Notes under the pieces: generated by a model
The model's database searches: none
Told to the model about the DNA's origin: nothing
Seen by the model: the letters and a program-made list of their open reading frames with translations, nothing else
Position numbers and translations under genes: made by a program
In this document: piece by piece, positions 1 to 8,923 of the stretch
How the letters are laid out: every line of letters starts with the position of its first letter
How positions within the stretch are numbered: position 1 is the first letter of the stretch
Source: Chryseobacterium arachidis
GTDB taxonomy: Bacteria > Bacteroidota > Bacteroidia > Flavobacteriales > Weeksellaceae
Length of the DNA stretch: 64,000 nt
Assembly: GCF_900129245.1 (NCBI RefSeq)
Contig: NZ_FQUT01000005.1
Span: forward strand, 62,001-126,000
Direction of reading: 5' to 3'

Positions 1-233
1 TGAAGAGAAAGGGAACAATTCTGATTGAATATTACGACGAAAATTTTGTAAAACATACAGAAACTTTTTCCGATATTAGAGCCCGCGTAATTCAGCATGA
101 ATATGATCATATTGAAGGCGTTTTGTTTACCGACCATTTAAGCGCTCTGAAGAAGAAGCTGGTTAAAGGAAAACTGACAAAAATTACACAGGGAGATGTA
201 AGTATTGGGTACAAGATGAGATTTCCAAAATAG
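1..233 (+). CDS. def: Peptide deformylase, C-terminal part (cut by window edge)
   Basis: The reading frame is open from base 3 to the TAG at 231-233 and gives about 76 residues. It contains QHEYDHIEG, the HExxH-type metal-binding motif 3 of peptide deformylase, followed by a KKLVKGKLTKITQG tail of the kind that ends bacterial enzymes. The enzyme removes the N-formyl group from new proteins in the cytoplasm, using a metal bound by a Cys (upstream, off the window) and the two His seen here. In Bacteroidota def often precedes a DUF5606 gene, as it does here 80 bases downstream. The identification is secure; the start lies outside the window. Confidence 0.93.
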   Translation, partial: KRKGTILIEYYDENFVKHTETFSDIRARVIQHEYDHIEGVLFTDHLSALKKKLVKGKLTKITQGDVSIGYKMRFPK

Positions 234-313
234 TTAAAAGAAGGATTAAAAAATAAAAATATTAAAGCGCAAAAAGCTCACCGCTGCTTGCAGAATTTAC
301 AAAAAATAAAATT

Positions 314-877
314 ATGCTGTTAGAAAAAATAATTTCAATTTCCGGAAAACCGGGGCTTTTCAAATTAGTTTCTCAATTAAGAAACGGATTCATTATTGAA
401 GATGTTACAACCAAGAAAAAAGTAAGCATTGGTAATTCCAGCCAGGTTAGCTTATTGGATAATATTGCGATGTTTACGTTTGATAAAGAAGTTCCATTGT
501 TCGAAGTTTTTGAAAATATTGCTAAGAACAACGATTACAAAGAAGCTATTCCTCATAAATCAAGCGATGCTGAGTTGAAAGAATTTATGACAGCTTCTCT
601 TCCAAATTACGATACAGAAAGAGTATATGCTTCTGATATCAAGAAACTGGCACAATGGTATAATATTCTTCAGAAAGCAGGATATATCACTCCCGATAGC
701 TTTGTAAAAGCTGAGCCTGAAACTATAGAAGGCGAACCGGCTGAAGTAGTGGCAGAAGAAAAACCGGCTCCAAAGAAAGCGGCTGCTCCAAAAGCGGAAA
801 AACCTGCAACCCCTAAAGTAAAAGCGACTTCAGCTCCGAAATCGGCTCCAAAAACAACACAATCTAAAAAAGGATAA
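314..877 (+). CDS. DUF5606-type protein with Lys/Pro/Ala-rich tail
   Basis: This 187-residue cytoplasmic protein has a compact N-terminal part (about residues 1-130) that matches the Bacteroidota DUF5606 family as I know it: it begins with a LEKIISISGKPGLFKLV segment and keeps the family's context next to def and mazG. Residues 140-187 are a low-complexity tail of Lys, Pro, Ala and Glu, probably disordered. No catalytic motif is visible and no function is established. It lies between def and mazG, and a strong terminator hairpin follows at 902-927, so it is probably the last gene of the def transcript. Confidence 0.8.
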   Translation: MLLEKIISISGKPGLFKLVSQLRNGFIIEDVTTKKKVSIGNSSQVSLLDNIAMFTFDKEVPLFEVFENIAKNNDYKEAIPHKSSDAELKEFMTASLPNYDTERVYASDIKKLAQWYNILQKAGYITPDSFVKAEPETIEGEPAEVVAEEKPAPKKAAAPKAEKPATPKVKATSAPKSAPKTTQSKKG

Positions 878-901
878 TTCATTCCTTTGAATGTAAATAC
901 C

Positions 902-935
902 AAACCTTGTCAGAAATGACGAGGTTTTTTGTTTT
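902..935 (+). terminator. Rho-independent terminator after the DUF5606 gene
   Basis: A 10-bp stem (902-911 with 918-927, one G-T pair) with a six-base loop is followed by a run of T broken by one G. It sits 25 bases after the stop codon at 877. Confidence 0.85.
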
Positions 936-1189
936 TCATGATTAAAATGATCTGGGAAATAGAGCATTAGAAAAATTAAAATTTAGTCTATTAAGAAATT
1001 CCCACTGTTCGAAGCGCAAGACAAAAGTTAAATCAAATGTTGAATTTGCACAAGTTTTGGAAATTTTAGGACTGAATTTTAATTTTTAGCATTCAGACTT
1101 CCGGTCTTGAAATAACATTCGCCGACTTTTACGGAGGCAATTTTTCGTTCTTTGTTTCAAGACAAAAGAACATTCAAAAAGATTTACCT
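936..1189. repeat. Gene-free spacer with a dispersed-type palindrome
   Basis: No gene is visible between the terminator and mazG. The notable element is a hairpin at 1147-1171, gttctttgt / acaaaagaac around ttcaag. A close relative lies at 62541-62566, which suggests a dispersed palindromic repeat family. The rest is AT-rich with no recognisable product in any frame. Confidence 0.5.
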
Positions 1190-1197
1190 TAAATTTG
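1190..1197 (+). promoter_or_regulatory. Candidate -7 promoter element of mazG
   Basis: TAAATTTG at 1190-1197 matches the Bacteroidota -7 consensus TAnnTTTG exactly. No clear -33 TTTG lies at the usual distance. A transcript starting near 1203 would leave too little leader for the TTG at 1205 and supports the ATG at 1220 as the mazG start. Confidence 0.45.
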
Positions 1198-1219
1198 TAT
1201 CACTTTGAATTCTCAAACT

Positions 1220-1999
1220 ATGAATACCAAACAGGAAAAACTGGAAGCTTTCGGAAGATTATTAGACATCATGGATGATTTGCGGGAAAAATGTCCGTGG
1301 GATCAGAAGCAGACCTTGGAATCGCTTCGTCATTTGACACTGGAAGAGACCTACGAACTTTCGGATGCCATCTTGCAGAACGATTTGCAGGAAATTAAGA
1401 AAGAATTGGGTGATGTTTTACTGCATTTGGTTTTTTATGCGAAAATTGGTTCAGAAAAAGAAAGCTTTGATATTGCGGATGTCATTAATTCTTTAAATGA
1501 GAAATTAATTTTCCGCCATCCTCATATTTACGGAGATACAACCGTGAAAGATGAAGAAGAAGTAAAGCAGAATTGGGAAAAATTAAAATTAAAAGAAGGA
1601 AATAAATCCATTTTGGGCGGAGTTCCGAAAAGCTTACCGAGTTTGGTAAAAGCCTACAGAATTCAGGATAAAGTAAAGGGAATCGGGTTTGAATTTCACG
1701 ATGCGGAAGATGCCTGGAAAAAAGTGGATGAGGAAATTAAGGAGTTTCATGCAGAAACAGATTTAGATAAAAAAGAGCAGGAATTGGGCGATGTATTTTT
1801 CTCATTAATCAATTATGCAAGAATCTCTGGAATTAATCCGGATTCAGCTTTGGAAAGAACCAATTTAAAATTCATTTCAAGATTTCAGAAAATGGAACAG
1901 CTTGCGACTGAAGCAGATTTAAAATTAGGTGAAATGACTTTGGAAGAAATGGATATCTTGTGGGAAAAAGCTAAGAAAGTTTTAAATGAAAATAAATAA
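1220..1999 (+). CDS. mazG: Nucleoside triphosphate pyrophosphohydrolase MazG
   Basis: The 259-residue protein has the tandem MazG layout. It starts with the CPWDQKQT signature near residue 26, then the first domain with LEETYELSDAI and KKELGDVLLHLVFYAKIG, and a second domain with KKEQELGDVFFSLINYAR in the last third. The Glu/Asp clusters bind Mg2+. The enzyme hydrolyses NTPs to NMP and pyrophosphate, clearing non-canonical nucleotides, and its length is normal. I chose the ATG at 1220 over an in-frame TTG at 1205 because a -7 element ends at 1197. The end overlaps the next gene by 14 bases, so the two are probably co-translated. Confidence 0.95.
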   Translation: MNTKQEKLEAFGRLLDIMDDLREKCPWDQKQTLESLRHLTLEETYELSDAILQNDLQEIKKELGDVLLHLVFYAKIGSEKESFDIADVINSLNEKLIFRHPHIYGDTTVKDEEEVKQNWEKLKLKEGNKSILGGVPKSLPSLVKAYRIQDKVKGIGFEFHDAEDAWKKVDEEIKEFHAETDLDKKEQELGDVFFSLINYARISGINPDSALERTNLKFISRFQKMEQLATEADLKLGEMTLEEMDILWEKAKKVLNENK

Positions 2000-3065
2000 T
2001 CCGACACAAAACAGATTTCAATATTTATTGGAATTCAAACAGACGGAAAGGAAATGGCATTTTCCTTTTCTTGCTGCGTTGTGCATCGGAAGTTGTCTTT
2101 TCATCGGATATTTTTTAGGAAAACCTAATTACGGAGCGCTTTCCAGTCTGGGAGCTTTAACGATTTTATATTTCACATCAGCTCCGATTACACAGAGAAT
2201 GATCCATTTAGCAATTTGTGCATTTGGAATTATTTTCTCGTTTACAATAAGTTCATTTTTTGGATTTAATATTTATTTTGCCGCTTTTTCTGTTGGAATT
2301 ATCTCATTTTTAGCCCATTTTATTTCATCATATTTTAAAATTCCGCCGCCGGGAAATTTCTTTTTCATCATGGTTGCGGCGATGGCAAGTACCTATGAAT
2401 TTGATTTAGAATTAATTCCAACCAGAGTCGGACTTGTTGCGATGGGCGCAATTTTGTCGTGCTCATTAGCGTTCTTATATTCGGTTTTTATCGAAAAAAG
2501 TAAAGTGGTAACCGTTCCTAGAAGAGCTTTTAGCAAAAGAAGATATACGAAATTTGTCGAAAGTACAATCATCGGATTTTTTATGGCATTGACATTAATT
2601 ATCGGTCATCTTCTACAATTTGAAAATACCTATTGGATTTCCATTGCTGCTGTTGCCATTATTCAGGGACGGAATTTCGAACATGTAAGACAAAGAAATA
2701 TGCACAGAATTTTAGGAACATTTATCGGGATTGGCTTTGCGTGGCTGATTCTTTTATTTGAACCGGAAAAAATTGTCATGATCATTATTATCACGATTTT
2801 ACAATTCTTTGTAGAATTACTGGTTGTAAGAAATTACGGTTTTGCTGTCGTTTTCATTACCCCATTAACATTGCTTCTGGCAGAAACAGGAAGTGAAATT
2901 CATCATAATGTAGAAAATCTGATGCATGCAAGATTGATTGACACCATTATCGGAAGTTTAATCGGTTTGGCGGCAGGATTTTTCCTTCACCATCAGCAGA
3001 TTATTAATAACTTAGAGAAGAATATCAGATTCTCTTATTTTCAGTTTAAAAAATTAAAAAAATAG
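1986..3065 (+). CDS. FUSC-type multi-pass inner membrane protein
   Basis: This 359-residue protein has two blocks of hydrophobic helices (about residues 28-165 and 195-340) separated by a basic cytoplasmic stretch near KVVTVPRRAFSKRRYTK. This is the repeated arrangement of the FUSC/aromatic acid exporter-like family. The second block carries the RNMHRILGTFIGIGFAW segment, which resembles the family's conserved R-x-x-G-T-x-x-G motif. Family members are thought to export organic acids or stress metabolites, but the substrate here is unknown. It overlaps mazG by 14 bases and ends 2 bases before the next lipoprotein gene, so the three genes look like one transcript. Confidence 0.75.
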   Translation: MKINNPTQNRFQYLLEFKQTERKWHFPFLAALCIGSCLFIGYFLGKPNYGALSSLGALTILYFTSAPITQRMIHLAICAFGIIFSFTISSFFGFNIYFAAFSVGIISFLAHFISSYFKIPPPGNFFFIMVAAMASTYEFDLELIPTRVGLVAMGAILSCSLAFLYSVFIEKSKVVTVPRRAFSKRRYTKFVESTIIGFFMALTLIIGHLLQFENTYWISIAAVAIIQGRNFEHVRQRNMHRILGTFIGIGFAWLILLFEPEKIVMIIIITILQFFVELLVVRNYGFAVVFITPLTLLLAETGSEIHHNVENLMHARLIDTIIGSLIGLAAGFFLHHQQIINNLEKNIRFSYFQFKKLKK

Positions 3066-3067
3066 AT

Positions 3068-3940
3068 ATGTTGCGCATTGTTATTTTATCGGGATTTTTA
3101 TTGTTGAGTTGTAATCCGAAAGCTCAGGATTCGCCTAAAACAGATGATCTAAAAGTGGAGTTTTCTTTGCCTAAAAAGCTAAAGGAAGTATCCGGGATTG
3201 CGATGTCTAAAGATAAAAAAACGATCTGGTCAATTGAAGATCAGGGAAATAAAAATGTAGTCTACGGTCTGGATCTTCAGGGAAATCAGACAACGGATGT
3301 ATTGGTAAATAATGCGGATAATAATGATTGGGAAGATATTACAGCAGATTCTCAGGGAAATATTTACATCGGAGATTTCGGAAATAACGAAAACGACAGG
3401 CAGAACCTTTCTATTTTAAAATTGGATTTAAAAGATGCTTCTCAAAAAACAACGAATGTCATTCAGACTACAACATTTCATTACGAAGGACAAGCGGAAT
3501 TTCCTCCAAAAAAATCAAATTGGCTGTACGATTGTGAGGCTTTCGTAGAAATGGACGGAAATTTTTATCTGTTTACCAAAAACAGAAGCAAAGGTTTCGA
3601 CGGAACTTTCCTGGTTTTCCAGGTTCCAAATAAAGAAGGAGATTTTCAGGCAAAATTAATAGGGAAGTTAAAGCTTTCAGGCGGCTTTAGTGATGCAGCG
3701 ATTACTTCGGCGGCAATTAACAGTACAAAAGATAAAATCGTACTGCTCAATCATAAAAATATTCAGATTCTGACGGGCTTTTCACCGAATGATTTCAGTA
3801 AAGCAAAAATTCAGACCCAATCATTAAACCACAATTCTCAAAAAGAAGCTGTTGTTTTCCTTGATGATAAAACGCTCTTGATTGCTGATGAAAAGGATAA
3901 AAAAACAGGAGGAAATATTTACCGTTTTCCTTTACAATAA
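3068..3940 (+). CDS. Lipoprotein, SdiA-regulated-like beta-propeller
   Basis: The 290-residue product begins with a lipoprotein signal (FLLLSC, acylated Cys at 15). The mature part is made of repeated strands with phrases such as EVSGIAMSKDKKTIWSIED and DWEDITADSQGNIYIGDFG. This is the style of SdiA-regulated and related six-bladed propeller proteins (family assignment by inspection). It probably sits in the cell envelope; the ligand is unknown. It starts 2 bases after the FUSC-type gene and is followed by a strong hairpin terminator, so it ends the mazG transcript. Confidence 0.65.
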   Translation: MLRIVILSGFLLLSCNPKAQDSPKTDDLKVEFSLPKKLKEVSGIAMSKDKKTIWSIEDQGNKNVVYGLDLQGNQTTDVLVNNADNNDWEDITADSQGNIYIGDFGNNENDRQNLSILKLDLKDASQKTTNVIQTTTFHYEGQAEFPPKKSNWLYDCEAFVEMDGNFYLFTKNRSKGFDGTFLVFQVPNKEGDFQAKLIGKLKLSGGFSDAAITSAAINSTKDKIVLLNHKNIQILTGFSPNDFSKAKIQTQSLNHNSQKEAVVFLDDKTLLIADEKDKKTGGNIYRFPLQ

Positions 3941-3944
3941 AGTG

Positions 3945-3974
3945 AAATCCGCAGAAGATCTCTGCGGATTTTTG
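3945..3974 (+). terminator. Terminator between convergent genes
   Basis: An 11-bp perfect stem (3945-3955 with 3961-3971) and a five-base loop are followed by T residues. It lies just after the stop at 3940 and just before the stop of the opposite gene at 3999, so it may serve both strands. Confidence 0.85.
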
Positions 3975-3998
3975 TATGCATTTGATATTTCATTGTAT

Positions 3999-6900
3999 TT
4001 AGAATGTCATTCCCACACCTCCGGAAATTCTTCCGCCATCTGAGCCCTGGAAGTAGTTTAATCTCGCTGAGAACATTTCTACAATGCTTAGCCAGAATCC
4101 TGCTCCGACAGACTGATGCCATTTTCTCGAATCCTCATGATCATTCCAGACTCTCCCAATGTCATAGCCGATTAAAATTCCCATGTTGGCAGGAATAATA
4201 TTATTTTTCACCCTTCCAAAGTCCCAACGGATTTCTGAGTTGTTGGTAAAATAAGATCTTCCGGAAAATCTTTCGTTCCTGAAGGCCCTCATTCCATTGT
4301 TACCCCCGATGGCCGCAGCCTGATAGAACTCAAAATTGTTATTGCTGATCCATCTTGCATTACTGGAATTGGCGAATACAAAATTTCCTCTTTTATCGAT
4401 TCTGTGATCCAAGGAAAGTGTTCCGCTCAGGGTCCAGAAGTTTCTGTCGAAATCTGAAAGATTGGTTTTCCAGTCGGCATTTACTTTAAATTCCATTCCC
4501 AAGGTAGGAAAGGCAGTATTATCTAAATTTTTGTAGCTGAAGGTATAGTTTGCCCCACCAAACTGCTGGTTATTAAAGACTTCAGGCCTTACATCAGATG
4601 ATAGATCAACAAATCGATCTCCATTCCTCTCAACTTTATTATTTTCGAAAGTTAACTGGAACTGATTAAAGAGGTTCGTCCAGCTTTTCTTGGAAATAGA
4701 CGGAGCAAAATTGAACCTTGAAATTCTTGCCCTGTTGAATTCTCTCTCCATCGTTTCTCTGTCGTATACACTTTCATTGGAAAGTCCGAAGAAGTTTTCT
4801 GTAAAGCGAGGCGTCGTAAATCCTGCATCAATATTAAAGTCCCAGCCGGAAATGGCTTTCTTGAAAATACCTTTATAAATGGCATTGAAACCACCGGTTG
4901 CCGTATAAAAATTAACCTTCAGGCTGTGTTTCTGCGTAAACGGTGAGCGGATGAAATTATTCAGGGTGTAGTTGGTAAGAACCCCTAAAATAACACCATC
5001 GTCAGGATTATAATCTATATTAGGATATCCTGCAAAGAAATTATATTTCGGATGTTTGTAATTATAGGTATTGATATCGTAATCATCTGAAATATTTTTA
5101 GTCGCTCCTTTGGTATTGTATGTATTTTTCTGTGATTTAAAATCATAGATTTTTACTTTACTGCCATTGGCCACGTTATAGGTATCGTGGTTGTAGCCAC
5201 CTACCAGGCGGATATTCATTTTCGGTCTTCCGTCTCCAGACACTTCGTAGATGTCGTCATCTTCCAGACCGTAGATCCAAAGTTCTTTTGTTTTGGAGTC
5301 GTCATACGTTTTTTCGAAAACGAGTTGTGGATTTTCTTTGTTTTTATCTAATTGATATTGCTTTACATTAACAGTATTTCCTGTTTTTGTTATAACAAAT
5401 TTATCAGGATTTACAGTTCCTGCCAGCGGAACTTTTTTCTGTAAAACATCATAATATTGGGAAGCATAAGTTTCCAGTTTTGTTTTTCTCAGCTTCAGCT
5501 TTCGTTGAATATCGGCTAAAGTTTCATCTTTTACTTCCTTAGGCAAATTGCTGAAAGCTTCGTCAATATCTTTATCCGTCAGATGTTCCTGAATATATTT
5601 TGCCTGGGCAATCCATTCTTCGTGGGTGGATCCTTTCAGGAAAATTAAGTCTAATGGATAAGGTTCCATTGCCAGCCATTTTACGCTTTTAATATCATCT
5701 TTAAAAGTTTTCATATGGCGGATTGCCGGGATATTCATAATGATCTTGAAAGCTGCCCCGTCATATTTGCTGAAAGCCTGATCTCTGTCTCGGGGAATCG
5801 GCTTGTAGACTACTTTGTCATCTTCCTGATATTCTGCCCATTTCCATTGGTCGGAATGTCTGTCCCAATCGCCAATAAGCATATCAAAAATTCTTGCTCT
5901 GATATAAGTTTCCTGATCTACCGAATATTTATAATTTTTACTGAAATTTTTCAATACATCATCCGTTGAAACAATATCTTTTGCATTACCAATGGAGGCT
6001 AGTGTTTTCGGGTCTGAAGAAAAACGCTCTTCCACCATATACATTTCATCACCATAGCTCATGTTATAGGCTCCCAAAGCCTGTTGTTTGGGGATATAAA
6101 ACAATCTCGGATTGCTGTGGATAAGATTAAGCTTATCTGCCATATTTCCTACAGCAAAAGGGGTAAAAGGATGGTTGGTGGTATAAAAATCAAGAAGGAA
6201 CTTCTCCGGGAATGTATTGTTTAGCTCATTTCCGAAAGTATTTTTTTTGAAAGCCATATTGTTGAGAAAGCGTACAGCACTTTTCTTCACGCCTCTCATT
6301 ACAAATTCCTGTCCGTCCTGAGCTTTCAGCCTTAAGCTGTTCGATTGGTTTCCTCCGCCTTCACGGAAAGGAGTATAGCCTCCATCCAGTGTAGAAATAT
6401 TGGCAGTAGGAGCTTCAATCTGCATTCCGTAATATTTCCTGTAGTGTTCTCCCCACAACCATCTGTAAATATTTCCTTTTTTAGTTAGTTTTTCGGGATA
6501 AATAGTGGATGATACGGTTGAAGGAAAAGAATTAGGATAATTATTCACAAATTCTTTTGGTTTTTCAGTTACCTGAATATGGGAAATCTTTTCTAGCTGA
6601 TTATTTTTTGCTGAAAAATATTCGACGTCCGAACTTTGATCTTTTCTGATATTTAAAACGGCAAAACCGCTTCCGCCATAAGAAAAATCTGTTCTTTCAC
6701 CGATTGTGGCAGGTTCCACTTTAGAGCCGGAACCGCTGATGATCTGTCTTATATTTCTTTCTTTGTGATATTGAAGGTTATGGTCGTGCCCGGAAACAAA
6801 AATAATATTTTCTTTTTCCTGAACAATACTTTTCAACCTGTTGGCCAAATCTGCATAATGTTGGTTATTGATATCTTCAGGATTGGCTCCGGAGGAACTT

Positions 6901-7715
6901 CTCAATACATTGGCAACGGTGGCTATTCCGGGAAGAGGAACTTTGCCGTTGAACGGAAAAAGATGAGATTTTGCAGATGTAAATCCCGCATGACTTGCCG
7001 TACTGATAACGGGATGATGCAGGGCTACAATAATCTGTTTGTCCTGGTTTTTATTAACCAGATCTTTAAATTCAGTATAAAGATCTTCTCTGGTTTTAAT
7101 GTCGCAGTTTTTATTGATTCCCGGATATTTATCCCAGTTTACCAAAGCCCATTCGGTATCAATAACAATAAGTTTGATGTCTTTTGTAAGGCTGATATCG
7201 TCTATTGGGCAGGAGTTTTTCGGAAGAAAAGCTTTTTTGTCATTCAGATAATTCTTTACAAAATCTTCCTGAGATTTTAAGCCTTCTAAACCATTGTACC
7301 AATCATGATTGCCCGGTATTACCAAAGTTTTCCCTTTGAAATTTTTTACAATAGAGAGCTGATTTTCCAGTTTTTGTTTTGCTAAAAGGTAATCCTTATC
7401 AGATTCTTTTGGCATTCCGGAGGGATAGATATTATCTCCCAGAAAGATGAGCATCGAGTTCTTGTCTGCAGATTCCAGCTGGTTTTTCAAAAGATTAAGC
7501 GTATTCTGAGATTGTGCTTCATCTGCATTTCCGGCATCACCCACTAAGAAAATTTTAAAATCATTTTCAGAATGTATATCAGAATTATTCAGTTCAGATA
7601 AGTTTTTACCCTTTTTTACGTTATATGTTGCGCAGGAATAGAGAACTCCGGCAGACAATGCTACTCTGAGGACAACAGAAGTATTTTTTAGGTGAGTTTT
7701 CAAGGATAAATTCAT
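3999..7715 (-). CDS. Lipoprotein: calcineurin-like phosphoesterase fused to outer-membrane barrel
   Basis: A 1238-residue protein with a lipoprotein-like start (Cys 28 in LYSC). Residues 50-360 form a metallophosphoesterase with every metal motif in order: GD at 59-60, GDN at 93-95, GNHD at 135-138, HH at 233-234 and GHDH at 309-312. Residues about 440-660 form a separate domain with GDWDRHSDQWKW (615-626) and PIPRDRDQAF (639-648), which recalls the DRH and metal-Asp motifs of HipA/CotH-like kinases (inference). From about 880 onward, alternating aromatic strands end in a terminal Phe (GGVGMTF), as in Omp85/surface-antigen barrels. It probably displays the phosphoesterase at the outer membrane; the substrate is unknown. 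It is a single gene facing the HD gene. Confidence 0.85.
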   Translation of the reverse strand: MNLSLKTHLKNTSVVLRVALSAGVLYSCATYNVKKGKNLSELNNSDIHSENDFKIFLVGDAGNADEAQSQNTLNLLKNQLESADKNSMLIFLGDNIYPSGMPKESDKDYLLAKQKLENQLSIVKNFKGKTLVIPGNHDWYNGLEGLKSQEDFVKNYLNDKKAFLPKNSCPIDDISLTKDIKLIVIDTEWALVNWDKYPGINKNCDIKTREDLYTEFKDLVNKNQDKQIIVALHHPVISTASHAGFTSAKSHLFPFNGKVPLPGIATVANVLRSSSGANPEDINNQHYADLANRLKSIVQEKENIIFVSGHDHNLQYHKERNIRQIISGSGSKVEPATIGERTDFSYGGSGFAVLNIRKDQSSDVEYFSAKNNQLEKISHIQVTEKPKEFVNNYPNSFPSTVSSTIYPEKLTKKGNIYRWLWGEHYRKYYGMQIEAPTANISTLDGGYTPFREGGGNQSNSLRLKAQDGQEFVMRGVKKSAVRFLNNMAFKKNTFGNELNNTFPEKFLLDFYTTNHPFTPFAVGNMADKLNLIHSNPRLFYIPKQQALGAYNMSYGDEMYMVEERFSSDPKTLASIGNAKDIVSTDDVLKNFSKNYKYSVDQETYIRARIFDMLIGDWDRHSDQWKWAEYQEDDKVVYKPIPRDRDQAFSKYDGAAFKIIMNIPAIRHMKTFKDDIKSVKWLAMEPYPLDLIFLKGSTHEEWIAQAKYIQEHLTDKDIDEAFSNLPKEVKDETLADIQRKLKLRKTKLETYASQYYDVLQKKVPLAGTVNPDKFVITKTGNTVNVKQYQLDKNKENPQLVFEKTYDDSKTKELWIYGLEDDDIYEVSGDGRPKMNIRLVGGYNHDTYNVANGSKVKIYDFKSQKNTYNTKGATKNISDDYDINTYNYKHPKYNFFAGYPNIDYNPDDGVILGVLTNYTLNNFIRSPFTQKHSLKVNFYTATGGFNAIYKGIFKKAISGWDFNIDAGFTTPRFTENFFGLSNESVYDRETMEREFNRARISRFNFAPSISKKSWTNLFNQFQLTFENNKVERNGDRFVDLSSDVRPEVFNNQQFGGANYTFSYKNLDNTAFPTLGMEFKVNADWKTNLSDFDRNFWTLSGTLSLDHRIDKRGNFVFANSSNARWISNNNFEFYQAAAIGGNNGMRAFRNERFSGRSYFTNNSEIRWDFGRVKNNIIPANMGILIGYDIGRVWNDHEDSRKWHQSVGAGFWLSIVEMFSARLNYFQGSDGGRISGGVGMTF

Positions 7716-7738
7716 AAATTTACATTAACAAAATTTCG

Positions 7739-8905
7739 GTGATGAATATTTTACAAAAAGCCAAAGATTATGTCGAAATCTTATTCAAAGATAAGTTATC
7801 TTCAGTATATTTTTATCATAATTTTATACATACTACATATACGGTAAATAAAGCCGAGGAAATTATGAGAAACACTCCTGTTTCCGCAGAGGATCAGGAA
7901 AAGGTACAGCTTGCTCTTTGGTTTCATGATACAGGATACATAGAATGTGCCAAAGACCATGAGGAAAAAGGAGTGGAGGTACTGAGAGATTTTCTTCAGA
8001 AAGAAGGCTATCAGGAAAATTATATTGATGAGGTTGCCAAGCTTATTCTCGCGACTAAAATTACCTATGAACCTCAGAATCTTTTGGAGCAGATTGTAAA
8101 AGATGCGGATTGCAGCCATTTTGCAAGCCACGATTACAACGATATTTCCGATGCGTTAAGAAAAGAATGGGAACTTACTAATGTGCGGTGCTTCTCTAAT
8201 GATGAATGGAATGCCGGAAACCTCGACATGCTGAAGAATAAACATAAATTCTACACAGATTTTGCCAAACAGAACTGGCAGCCTCTGAAGGAAAAAAATA
8301 TAAAAAAAATCGAAAAGAAATTAGAAAAAGACGAAGGCAAAAAAGAGCCGTCGGAAAATAAAAAAGAGAAGGAAAAGTCGGACAGAAGTGTTGATACTTT
8401 ATTCAGAGTTACGCTGAGCAATCATACGAGACTGAGTGATATTGCGGACAGCAAGGCTAATATTCTTCTTTCCGTTAATGCAATTATCATTTCGGTCTGT
8501 CTTTCTGTTTTGGTTCCGAAATTAGATACTCCGAAGAATTCTCATTTGATTATTCCGAGCTTTATTCTGTTGTTATCGGCTGTTTTAACGATCATCTTCG
8601 CTATTTTATCCACAAAACCGAACGTTACCAAAGCAAGATTTACAGAACAGGATATTGCCGACAGAAAAGTGAATCTTCTGTTTTTCGGAAACTTTAATAA
8701 AATGATATTTGATGATTATCAAAGTGCCATGAATATCTTAATTAAAGACCGGGATTATATTTATGATTCTATGGTGAAAGATCTTTATTACTTGGGAAAA
8801 GTGCTGGATAGGAAGTACAGGCTTCTTTCAGTGACATACCAGATTTTTATGGCCGGAATTGTGATTTCCGTGCTGTCATTCGGGTATGCTTTTCTTTCGC
8901 TTTAA
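7739..8905 (+). CDS. HD phosphohydrolase fused to Pycsar-type transmembrane effector
   Basis: The 388-residue protein has an N-terminal HD domain (H31, H63-D64 in WFHDTGY, D122/D124 in KDADC). A very charged Lys/Glu linker follows (about 185-215), then a membrane part with helices at about 240-259, 270-291 and 364-386. The segment before the first helix, SNHTRLSDIADSKANILL, is the signature of the Pycsar effector transmembrane family (formerly DUF5706). In Pycsar defence a cyclic pyrimidine nucleotide triggers such membrane proteins; here no cyclase gene is adjacent and the sensor is an HD domain. The HD part may hydrolyse or sense a nucleotide (inference). The bestrophin-like gene starts 18 bases later. 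Confidence 0.85.
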   Translation: MMNILQKAKDYVEILFKDKLSSVYFYHNFIHTTYTVNKAEEIMRNTPVSAEDQEKVQLALWFHDTGYIECAKDHEEKGVEVLRDFLQKEGYQENYIDEVAKLILATKITYEPQNLLEQIVKDADCSHFASHDYNDISDALRKEWELTNVRCFSNDEWNAGNLDMLKNKHKFYTDFAKQNWQPLKEKNIKKIEKKLEKDEGKKEPSENKKEKEKSDRSVDTLFRVTLSNHTRLSDIADSKANILLSVNAIIISVCLSVLVPKLDTPKNSHLIIPSFILLLSAVLTIIFAILSTKPNVTKARFTEQDIADRKVNLLFFGNFNKMIFDDYQSAMNILIKDRDYIYDSMVKDLYYLGKVLDRKYRLLSVTYQIFMAGIVISVLSFGYAFLSL

Positions 8906-8923
8906 GAAACTGTTTTTTAGAAA

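Noticed and set aside
670..903. 77-codon minus-strand frame opposite the DUF5606 gene
   Set aside because: Ala/Gly/Phe-rich antisense shadow of the Lys/Pro-rich tail.
4652..4894. 80-codon frame inside the phosphoesterase-barrel gene, and other nested frames there
   Set aside because: They overlap a gene with intact motifs and have no features of their own.
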